Of a stretch of 54,042 nucleotides of DNA, positions 1 to 7,600 are shown piece by piece. Source of the stretch: Streptomyces antarcticus (GTDB taxonomy: Bacteria; Actinomycetota; Actinomycetes; Streptomycetales; Streptomycetaceae); NCBI RefSeq assembly GCF_026627255.1, contig NZ_JAPNLM010000035.1:1-54042 (forward strand). The letters are read 5' to 3'. Numbering within the stretch: position 1 is the stretch's first letter; every line of letters begins with the position of its first letter. The notes beneath the pieces are model-generated. The model did not search any database, was not told the origin of the DNA, and was given only the letters and a program-made list of their open reading frames with translations. Both the position numbers and the translations under genes were made by a program.

Positions 1-56
1 GGCGCGGGGCGTGCGGGGTTCGCGGCGGCCCTCGCGGTGGGGCGGGGGGCGTTCAT
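1..56 (-). CDS. Start of a further operon gene, cut by the window edge
   Basis: An ATG at 54-56 overlaps the stop codon of the glutamate-synthase-like gene by the ATGA arrangement used elsewhere in this operon. The frame stays open to the window edge (18 codons, beginning MNAPRPTARAAANP). Too little is present to assign a family. Translational coupling is the only argument that it is real, and it suggests that the precursor operon continues to the left. Confidence 0.45.
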   Translation of the reverse strand, partial: MNAPRPTARAAANPARPA

Positions 57-1387
57 GCCGGGTTCCCGACGGGGACCGACGGGGGTGCGGCGTGGACCGG
101 GTCGTCCGGGGACCACAGGTCCGCGGGGTCCAGGTCGCCGACGCGGTACTTCCCGACCGCGCTGACCAGCAGCCGCAGTTCCAGCGCCAGGGCCTCCGCC
201 AGGCGGACCAGGCCCGCCTCGCCGTCCTCGTCCACCGCCAGCAGCGCCGCCCGGCCCAGGCCCACCGCCGTCGCGCCGAGCGCCAGCGCCCGTACCGCGC
301 GGCCGCCCTCCCAGATCCGCCCCGTGGCGAGGAGGTCCCCGCCCGGCCGGCCGATCCGGCGCAGGCACTCCCCGAGCGGCAGCCCGACCTGGTCCAGGAA
401 CACCTTCGGCGCCCACCCGGTGCCGCCCTCGGCGCCGTCCACGGTGACCGCGTCGGCGCCCGCCGCCCACGCGGTCGCGGCGGCCCGCGCGATGTCCCGG
501 CCCGGGTGGAACTTCACCCAGGTGCGGGCCAGCGGGAAGTTGTTCCGCATGAACCGCAGCTGCTGGCGGACGATCTCCTCGGTGAAGGTGCCCGGCGTCG
601 CGCAGCGCAACCGCCGGCCCGCCCCGTCGCCCAGCAGGTCCCGTACGGCGAACTGCCCGGCCAGGCGGCCCGCTTCGGCCGCGCCCACCACCGTCATCCC
701 GCCGAGCCCGGGCTTGGCGCCCTGGCCGACCTTCAGCTCGAAGCCGAGCCGGCCCGAGTCCCGCAGCGCCCGGGTTCCCGGGTCGCTGTAGAGGAGGTTC
801 CACACCTCGGAGTCGGCGTCCTCGGTGGACTGCTGGACCACGACGCCGCCGATCCCGTCCGGCGCGGCCTCCGCGTACGCCGCCACGCGCTCCAGCAGCG
901 CCGAGCGGGAGGCCCCGTCCGCGCCGCCCCGGGCGTACCCGTGCACCGGCACCATGTTCTCGCCGATCACCATCGGGATGCCGAGCCGGGCCGCCTGCCG
1001 GCCGGCCGCCACCCCGAGGTCCCCGCTGCCGGCCCGGGTCGACCCGAACGCCGAGAGGTACAGAGGGAGCCGGGCCGCGAAGCCGCCGACCGAGGTGTGC
1101 AGGTCCACGTCCTCGTACGAGGGCTCGCGGCCCAGGTCGATCAGCTTCTCCAGCCGCCGCGGCATGAACACCGGCGGCGCGATCCGCAGCGCGTCCAGCG
1201 CGTCCAGTACACCCGGCGCGTCCGGCACGTCCGGCGCGCCCCCCGTACCGGCCGGTCCCTGCGCGCCGCCCGCCCCGAACAGCTCCGACCCGTAGGCGTC
1301 CGCCGCCGGGAACACCTCGGCGGTGCCCGCCCGGGCCCGGGCCCGTACCGCCCGCTCCGGGAAGCCCGGCGCACCCAGCCCGCTCAC
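53..1387 (-). CDS. FMN-binding glutamate-synthase-like protein (SlgE3-type)
   Basis: A 444-residue protein matching the FMN/2-oxoglutarate domain of glutamate synthase. Seen: the substrate-loop motif QGAKPGLGG (about 222-230), VKFHPGRDIA (291-300), and GAEGGTGWAP (318-327), which corresponds to the GHDGGTGASP segment of GltB. The N-terminal amidotransferase and C-terminal beta-helix domains are absent. The cysteine cluster that holds the 3Fe-4S centre in GltB is not visible; only two Cys (262 and 341) occur. The start is a GTG at 1387 overlapping the upstream stop by 4 bases; the same frame runs further upstream but only as a shadow of the neighbour. In streptolydigin biosynthesis, SlgE3, described as a ferredoxin-dependent glutamate synthase, feeds glutamate to a glutamate mutase, and this gene sits beside such a mutase. 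Supply of glutamate is likely; amination of another 2-oxo acid is an alternative. Confidence 0.82.
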   Translation of the reverse strand: MSGLGAPGFPERAVRARARAGTAEVFPAADAYGSELFGAGGAQGPAGTGGAPDVPDAPGVLDALDALRIAPPVFMPRRLEKLIDLGREPSYEDVDLHTSVGGFAARLPLYLSAFGSTRAGSGDLGVAAGRQAARLGIPMVIGENMVPVHGYARGGADGASRSALLERVAAYAEAAPDGIGGVVVQQSTEDADSEVWNLLYSDPGTRALRDSGRLGFELKVGQGAKPGLGGMTVVGAAEAGRLAGQFAVRDLLGDGAGRRLRCATPGTFTEEIVRQQLRFMRNNFPLARTWVKFHPGRDIARAAATAWAAGADAVTVDGAEGGTGWAPKVFLDQVGLPLGECLRRIGRPGGDLLATGRIWEGGRAVRALALGATAVGLGRAALLAVDEDGEAGLVRLAEALALELRLLVSAVGKYRVGDLDPADLWSPDDPVHAAPPSVPVGNPA

Positions 1388-2367
1388 GGCGCGATCACCC
1401 CCGGCAGCTTCGGGTAGGCGCTGACCTGCCAGAGCGCGTCCAGCCCGGTCAGGAACCGGACGAGGCGCTGCAGGCCCATCCCGAAGCCGGCGCTGGGCTC
1501 GATGCCCTCGCGGGCCATCTCCAGGTACCAGGCGTACTTCGCCGGGTTCTCCCCGCTCTCCCGCATCCGGGTCACGATCGTGGCGTAGCCGGACTCGCGC
1601 TCGCTGCCGCTGACCAGCTCGCCGAAGCCGCCGTGCGCGATCAGGTCGAAGTTGCGGAGCACGCCGGGGCGTTCCGGGTCCTCGCGGTCGTAGAAGCCGC
1701 GCGATCCCTTGGGATAGTCGTTGATGAAGAACGGCCGGTCGGCCTCCAGGGAGAGGACCTTCTCGCCCGCCCAGTCGATCTCCGCGTCCGGGCTCTGCGG
1801 ATGGCCCTGCCCGACGAGCCGCGCCACCGCCTCCTCGTGCGTGCAGAAGTCGAACTTCCCCGACCGCAGCTCCGCGAAGTCCAGCTCGTCGCGGCCCAGT
1901 TCGCGCAGTACTTCGGGCACGGCCGTCCACACGTGGTCCACCACGCTGGTCAGCAGACCGGCCGCCAGCTCCTGGACGTCGGCGCGGCTGCCGCCTGCCA
2001 GCTCCACGTCGATCTGGTGGAACTCCACCAGGTGCCGGCCGGTCGCCGCGGTCTCCGGCGGTTCCACCCGGACGTTCGGGGCGATGTAGAAGAGGCGCGG
2101 AAAGCCCTGCAGCGAGGCCTGCTTGTAGAGGATGGCGCTCGTCATCAGCTTGTACGGCTGCCCGTAGTAGTCGACGTCCAGCGCCTTGGCGCCGCGTCCG
2201 CCCGGGTCGGTGACCGGGCCCACCAGCGGCGGCAGCAGCTCCACGAAGCCCTCGCCGCGCAGGAACTCCCGTGCGGCGTGGAGGGCTTCCTGCTGGACGA
2301 GCATCGCGGACCGCAGCTGCGGCGAGCGCAGGTGTGCGGCCAGCGGGGGAGGGGTCGGGAGGTCCAT
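1384..2367 (-). CDS. Asparagine-synthetase-like class II aaRS paralogue (AsnRS core without anticodon domain)
   Basis: A 327-residue protein of the AspRS/AsnRS catalytic-core family. Motif 2 lies near residues 92-122 (FYIAPNVRVE to EFHQID) and motif 3 is GFGMGLQRLVRFL (294-306). The N-terminal OB-fold anticodon-binding domain is missing. That layout is known from archaeal asparagine synthetase AS-AR, which adenylates aspartate at the beta-carboxylate and amidates it with ammonia. Beside a glutamate mutase, the inferred substrate is 3-methylaspartate and the product 3-methylasparagine; the family cannot prove this. The start at 2367 was chosen because AGGAG stands 5-6 bases ahead. An in-frame GTG at 2448 overlaps the preceding gene but has a weaker site. 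The stop overlaps the next start (GTGA). Confidence 0.8.
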   Translation of the reverse strand: MDLPTPPPLAAHLRSPQLRSAMLVQQEALHAAREFLRGEGFVELLPPLVGPVTDPGGRGAKALDVDYYGQPYKLMTSAILYKQASLQGFPRLFYIAPNVRVEPPETAATGRHLVEFHQIDVELAGGSRADVQELAAGLLTSVVDHVWTAVPEVLRELGRDELDFAELRSGKFDFCTHEEAVARLVGQGHPQSPDAEIDWAGEKVLSLEADRPFFINDYPKGSRGFYDREDPERPGVLRNFDLIAHGGFGELVSGSERESGYATIVTRMRESGENPAKYAWYLEMAREGIEPSAGFGMGLQRLVRFLTGLDALWQVSAYPKLPGVIAP

Positions 2368-2444
2368 GTCGGCTCCTGTTCGTCTGGGTGTCGGTCGAGG
2401 CCGGGCGGGCAGGGAGCGGCCCGGTGGGGCGTGCGCGAAGCCGT

Positions 2445-3872
2445 TCACGCCGGACTCCGCGCGCCGCCGGGGCCGGCGGCAGCGGTGGCGGGCCCGGTTT
2501 CGGACTCGGGTTCGGGTTCGGGTTCGGTTTCAGGTTCGGTACGGGGCGCGCTGTCGGCAGCGTCGTCGTAGCGCCGGGCCACCCGGCCCAGGGCGGCCAG
2601 CAGCCCGTCCGAGGTCATCGACCGCACGGGCGCCATTGCCCGCCCGCCCGGCGGCGCGTACGGGGCCACCGGCATCGCCCCGGTCTGCGACCACCGCAGC
2701 CGCCCGGCCGCGTCGACGAAGCTGCGCGAGCGCCCCGCGTTGTCCGGGTGCAGGCAGTACGGGACGTCCAGTACGCCCCGGGCGAAGGCGGTCCGCAGGG
2801 CCCGGCCGAGGTCCTCGCCGAGCTCCAGCACGGCTTCCACGAAGGCCCGCGCCTCGCGGTACACCTCGCTGTCCGCCGGCTGCGCCGGTTCCCGCGGCGG
2901 GGCCGTGAGCGCCGCGGTGGCCGCGGCCGTCTCCAGCGCCCGTACGTTCTCCAGCACCGTCGGGATCCGGCGGGCCTCGGCCGCGGTCTTCACGATCAGC
3001 CGCTGCGCCCCGGCCGACACCGCGAGCCGAGCCGAGGCCTCCAGCAGCCGGGTCGCCCCGCGCCCGGTGTGCGGGAAGACCCCCATGTAGGTGTAGAGCA
3101 CGACGTGCCGGTCCACGTCCGGCGGCAGGAACTCGCCGGCCAGCCGGCGCAGCGCCCGTACGGCTTCCGCGTCCTGCGCGGGGTCGGTCTGCTGGGCGTA
3201 GCTGAGGGACACGCTGCGGATGCCGTGCCGGACGAAGAACATCCCCTCCAGCAGGCTGATCGCCACCAGCAGTCCGGGCGGGCAGAGCTGGCCGAGCATG
3301 CAGCCGCCGAAGCTCTCCAGGTGCGGGACGCGCGCCGCGGGCACCAGGGTGGCCAGCAGCTCGCAGCAGCGCGCCCAGTTGTCCACGGACTCGGCGAGCG
3401 GGGTCCGCCCGTAGGGCAGGCAGTACGAGACCGGTCCCCCCTCGGTGGCGTCCAGCCCGGCGGCGGCCAGCGCCCGGACGATCGCCTCGGGCCGGGAGGA
3501 CCCGTGCCGCACCTGGACGGGGAATCCGGCGTCCAGCACGCCCGCCAGCAGGCCCCGGGTCAGCTCGGCGGAGTGGGTGGCGATCGGGTAGCCGTTGAGC
3601 GGGGTGCCCTCCGTGAGGGCGGCGCGCGCGGCGGCGTGGTCCCCGACCCGGGTGTAGCTGTCGATGGTCAGGGTGCCGACGGTGGTGGCCACGGCGGACT
3701 TCGTGCGCTCCAGCCCCGCCCGCATCCGGCGCGGGTCGCCGAAGCCCATGCGGGGCTGTACGACGAGCTGTCCGGACGCGGCGGCGGCGGCGACGAACGC
3801 GCCGAAGGACGGGCCGGGCGGTGGTACGGGCAGGGGGGCCACGTTCGGTGCGGCGAGCGTGGCGGCGGTCAT
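2445..3872 (-). CDS. Glutamate mutase epsilon (catalytic) subunit
   Basis: A 475-residue homologue of GlmE/MutE, the TIM-barrel subunit that with a B12-binding subunit rearranges L-glutamate to (2S,3S)-3-methylaspartate. Family-like stretches include QPRMGFGDPRRMRAGLE near the N-terminus, GGPVSYCLPYGRTPL, ESFGGCMLGQLCPP, and SLSYAQQTDPAQDAEAV. The start ATG at 3872 overlaps the stop of the small subunit by 4 bases, as expected for a fixed complex. The C-terminus carries a low-complexity tail rich in Glu and Pro (ETEPETEPEPEPESE) encoded by a hexanucleotide-like repeat at 2503-2540, probably disordered. In secondary metabolism the pair supplies 3-methylaspartate, as SlgE1/SlgE2 do for streptolydigin. 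The fold assignment is firm; the exact substrate is inferred. Confidence 0.88.
   Translation of the reverse strand: MTAATLAAPNVAPLPVPPPGPSFGAFVAAAAASGQLVVQPRMGFGDPRRMRAGLERTKSAVATTVGTLTIDSYTRVGDHAAARAALTEGTPLNGYPIATHSAELTRGLLAGVLDAGFPVQVRHGSSRPEAIVRALAAAGLDATEGGPVSYCLPYGRTPLAESVDNWARCCELLATLVPAARVPHLESFGGCMLGQLCPPGLLVAISLLEGMFFVRHGIRSVSLSYAQQTDPAQDAEAVRALRRLAGEFLPPDVDRHVVLYTYMGVFPHTGRGATRLLEASARLAVSAGAQRLIVKTAAEARRIPTVLENVRALETAAATAALTAPPREPAQPADSEVYREARAFVEAVLELGEDLGRALRTAFARGVLDVPYCLHPDNAGRSRSFVDAAGRLRWSQTGAMPVAPYAPPGGRAMAPVRSMTSDGLLAALGRVARRYDDAADSAPRTEPETEPEPEPESETGPATAAAGPGGARSPA
2503..2540. repeat. Hexanucleotide-like repeat in the mutase epsilon gene
   Basis: The plus strand reads as repeats of GGTTCG/GGTTTC, encoding alternating Glu/Pro/Thr at the C-terminus of the mutase epsilon subunit. 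It is a slippage-prone tract in a likely disordered tail. Confidence 0.6.
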
Positions 3873-4300
3873 GCGACGGCCCGGGCGGCGGCAGCGGCGT
3901 CGAGCGAGGTGAGGAAGGCACGCAGCGCGTTGACGTCGCCGTCGTCGAAGACGGCGTCGCAGCCGGCGTCGAGGAGGCGACGGCGCTGCTCGGGGTCGGC
4001 CGTGCCGGCCACGCCGAGCTTGCCGCCGATGACGACCGGGAGGGTGAAGCCGGCCCCGCGCAGCGCGCGCACGGCGCTGAGGCCGTCCCGGTAGCCGTGC
4101 CCGTTCACACTGCTGATGACCACGAGACCGGGCTCCTCGGCCGCGCAGGCGCCGGTGAGCAGCTCGCCCGTGACGCAGGGACCCAGATTGCGGACCGGGT
4201 GCCCGAGCTCCTCCAGGAGCAGCTGAAGATAGACGAGATTCCAGGTGTGGGAATCCGAAGCCGTACCCGTCAGCAAGATGTTCACATTCCTTCTTCGCAT
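3869..4300 (-). CDS. Glutamate mutase sigma (B12-binding) subunit
   Basis: A 143-residue cobalamin-binding, Rossmann-like protein. It begins MRRRNVNILLTGTASDSH; the cofactor-ligating Asp and His of the DxHxxG motif are residues 16 and 18. The motif's glycine position is Asn (DSHTWN). Later SSVNGHGYRDG and GGKLGV correspond to the SxL and GG corrin-binding motifs. It lies directly before the epsilon subunit with a 4-base overlap. The start at 4300 is the first ATG that keeps the family N-terminus. No Shine-Dalgarno sequence precedes it, but a TATATT hexamer 7 bases upstream would suit a leaderless transcript. An ATG at 4369 in the same frame would add 23 residues of no family likeness. Confidence 0.88.
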   Translation of the reverse strand: MRRRNVNILLTGTASDSHTWNLVYLQLLLEELGHPVRNLGPCVTGELLTGACAAEEPGLVVISSVNGHGYRDGLSAVRALRGAGFTLPVVIGGKLGVAGTADPEQRRRLLDAGCDAVFDDGDVNALRAFLTSLDAAAAARAVA

Positions 4301-4307
4301 ACGGATC

Positions 4308-4313
4308 AATATA
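4308..4313 (-). promoter_or_regulatory. Possible -10 box for the precursor operon
   Basis: TATATT on the minus strand ends 7 bases before the ATG of the mutase sigma gene, and a terminator hairpin lies just upstream. A new leaderless transcript starting at or near the ATG is therefore plausible. No convincing -35 hexamer is present at 17-18 bp, so this is tentative. Confidence 0.3.
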
Positions 4314-4398
4314 GGAAGCCGCGCGCCCGCCGAGGGGCAGTCGGACCGGCAGGATTGCGGAACGGGCAAGGGGTCTGATCCGTGCCGGCCGGGAATGC

Positions 4399-4437
4399 GG
4401 AAAGGCCGTGCCCCGCACTGCGGGGCACGGCCTTTCC
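4399..4437 (-). terminator. Hairpin terminator after the mbtH gene
   Basis: A perfect 18-bp inverted repeat (GGAAAGGCCGTGCCCCGC and its complement) with an ACT loop, 17 bases past the MbtH stop codon. It has no T-run, as is common in Streptomyces. It probably ends the NRPS transcript and separates it from the precursor operon. Confidence 0.8.
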
Positions 4438-4453
4438 GGTCGAACCGGAACGG

Positions 4454-4660
4454 TCAGGCGTATTGGCTCACCAGGCTCTTCGGGCGGATGTCCGTCCAGT
4501 TCAGCTCCACGTACGCGAGGGCGTCCGCACGCGTTCCCGCACCCCAGACGTTGTCCCAGCCTGCGGGGACCTCGGCGAAGTCGGGCCACAGGGCGTGCTG
4601 CCCCTCGGCGTTGACCACGACGCGGAACGTGCCCTCGGTGTCGTCGAAAGGATTGGTCAT
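4454..4660 (-). CDS. MbtH-like NRPS accessory protein
   Basis: A 68-residue protein with the family pattern: an NPFDD start, then NAEGQHALWPDFAEVPAGW, then a conserved Trp after DN, and NWTDIRPKSL at the end. MbtH proteins bind the N-terminal lobe of NRPS adenylation domains and support their folding or activity. Its ATG overlaps the stop of NRPS-3 (ATGA), so the two are translationally coupled. It is the only MbtH gene in the window and may serve all five A domains. Length and motifs are typical. Confidence 0.95.
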   Translation of the reverse strand: MTNPFDDTEGTFRVVVNAEGQHALWPDFAEVPAGWDNVWGAGTRADALAYVELNWTDIRPKSLVSQYA

Positions 4661-7600
4661 GACAGGCTCCTCAATTTGTCGGAAAGAATACGGCCGATCC
4701 GGGAAAGCGGTTCGGGTTCGCCCATTCTGGTGTGCGGGACCCCGATGAGGTGATTCTCCACGCGGCCTTCCACATAGGGAATCCAGTGCTGCGTGAGGGT
4801 GTTCTCCGTTTCCCCGTCCTCCAGTGCCGCCAGGAAAAGCATGTCGGTGGCGACCGGACGCGGGGAGTACAGGTTCATGATTTCGGCGTGGTTGATGGAG
4901 GCGCCGATCACGGAGCGGATCTCGGCGTCCGAGAAAGCCCCGAGCACCGGGTCCTTCAGCCGTACCAGGCCGATCAGCGCGTCCACGTCGAACGGCGAGT
5001 CGGCCGGCCCGTCCGCGGCGTCGCCGACGAGCATGTCCCGCTTCTGCGCCGGGGTCATCCGGCGCCGCACCGGCTCGGTGGGCAGCAGGTGGACGTCCAT
5101 CATGGCCAGCAGGTCCGTGCGTTCCCCCAGCTCCGCGAGCCGTACGGCCAGCGCGTGGGCGACCGTGCCGCCGAAGGACCAGCCCAGGAAGCGGTACGGG
5201 CCGTGCGGCTGGACCTCCCGGATCAGCGGCAGGTAGTCCGCGACCATCTCCTCGACCGACCCGGGGGAGTGGCCCAGCTCGCTGAGCGCCCGGGCCTGGA
5301 TCGCGTACAGCGGCTGGTCCGGCCCCAGGTGCTGGGCCAGGCCCGCGTACGGCCAGCCCACGCCCGTTCCGGGGTGCACGCAGAACAGCGGCGGCCGCGA
5401 TCCGCGGGTGCTCAGCGGCAGCAGCACCCCCATCGGGTCGAAGCCGGTCGGCTCGTCGCCCAGCAGCCCCGCCACCGTCGGGGTGCGGAACAGGTCGCGC
5501 ACCCCGCGCTCCAGGCCCAGTACGGTCCGCATCCGGCTGACCAGGCGCACCCCGAGCAGCGAATGCCCGCCCAGGCCGAAGAAGTTGTCGTCGATGCCGA
5601 CCCCTTCCACGCCCAGGACCTCCGCGAACAGCCCGCACAGGACTTCCTCGCGCGGAGTGCGCGGGGGCCGGCCCGAGGGGCGTACGGCGACGGCGGGCGC
5701 CGGCAGGGCCTTGCGGTCCGGTTTGCCGTTCACCGTCAGCGGGATCGTGTCGAGCAGCACCGCCGCCGACGGCACCATGTGCTCGGGGAGTTCGCCCGCC
5801 GCCCAGCGCAGCAGCTCCTCGCCGGTCAGGCCGTGGCCGGCGCGCGGTACGGCGTACGCCACGAGCCGCTTGCCGCCCGGACCGTCCTCGAAGACGACCA
5901 CCGCGACCTGCCCGACGCCCGGGTGGCGGGCGAGGGTCTCCTCGATCTCCCCGGGCTCGATCCGGAAGCCGCGCAGCTTGATCTGGCCGTCGGCCCGCCC
6001 GATGAAGCGCAGTTCGCCCTCCGGGGTCCAGTGCACCAGGTCGCCGGTGCGGTACATCCGGCCGCCGTCCGCGCCGAACGGGTCGGCGACGAACCGCTCG
6101 GCGGTCAGCCCGGGACGGCCGAGGTAACCGCGCGCCACCTGCGTCCCCGCGATGTACATCTCGCCGGCCACCCCGATCGGCACCGGCCGCAGCCGCGCGT
6201 CCAGGACGTGGATCCGGGTGTTGTCCAGCGCCGCGCCCAGGTAGACGCCGGGGAGGGTGCGCTGCCCCACGGGGATGCGCTGCTGGTGGGAGGCGAAGGT
6301 GGTCTCGGTGGGCCCGTACGAGTGCACGAGGACCGTGTCGGGGCAGTGGTCCAGGACCCGTTGGAGGGCGCTGGGGGAGGCGACGTCACCGCCGGTCCAC
6401 ACCTCGTCGAGGAGCTTGAGGGTGTCCAGGCCCTCGTCGGCCATGATGTGGAAGAGGCCCATGGTGAAGTAGGCGGCGCTGACGTCGTAGGTGCGGATGG
6501 TGTGGTCCAGCTCGGCGACGTCGGTCCCGTCTCCCGGGGCGATGACCAACTGGCCGCCGCTCAGCAGCGGAACCCACAGCTCGTACGTCGAGGCGTCGAA
6601 GCCGATCGCCGAGTGGACCAGCATCCGGCGGTGGTTGGCCCGGCTCCAGCAGCGGTCCGTGACCAGCTCCACCACGTTGCGGTGGGTGACGCCCACCCCC
6701 TTGGGCCGGCCGGTGGAGCCGGAGGTGAACATCACGTACGTCAGGGCGTCCTCGCCGACGGCGACCCCCGGATCCGAGACGTCGGGCCGCGCCCCGCCCG
6801 TCTCCGGCGCGTCCACGGCCAGCACCCGGACCCCGGCCGCCTCCTCCCGCCGCACCGCCTCCTTGCCGAGGTGCGCCCGCTGCGTCAGCAGGACCTCCGC
6901 CGCCACGTCCTCCATGATCATGCGGACCCGGGTGTCGGGCAGCCGCGGATCCAGCGGCACATAAGCGGCCCCGCACTTGAGCACCGCGAGCACCGACACC
7001 AGCAGCCGCGGGGTCCGGTCCATCAGGACGCCGACCGCCGCGTCCCGGCCCACGCCCGCCGCGAGCAGCCGGTGGGCGAGGGCGTTGGCCCGGGCGTCCA
7101 GCGCCGCGTAGGTGAGCGTCTCCTCCTCGTACGACACGGCGATCCGGTCCGGGGTGCGGCGGGCCTGTGCGGCGAACCGCTCGTGCACCAGCCCGCACCC
7201 GGCCCGCGGGGTCGCCGTGTCGTTGTACTCGCTCACCAGGCGGAACTCCTCCTCGGCGGAGAGGAGCCGGATGCCCCCGATGCGCTGCCCCGGGTCCTCG
7301 GCCACCGCCCGCAGCGTCCGCTCCAGGTGCGCGGCCAGCTGGGCGGCGGTCGCCGCGTCGTAGAGGTCCGTCGCGTACTCCAGTACGCCGGCCAGCCCGG
7401 CCGGGGCCCCGTCGGCGGTCCGCGACTCGCGCAGCGACACGGTCAGGTCGAACTTGGTGAACCCCGACGCCGACCCGAGCGGGGTTCCGGCCAGGGCCGT
7501 CCCCGGCGGAGTCTGCGGCTCGGCCGGATGGACCTGGACCACGGCCTGGACCAGCGGGTGGTGGGCGGTGGAGCGAACCGGGTTCAGCTGCTCCACGACC

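Noticed and set aside
4301..4398. Cobalamin riboswitch ahead of the glutamate mutase genes
   Set aside because: The enzyme is B12-dependent, so I looked for one, but the space is under 100 bases and no B12-box-like core is present.
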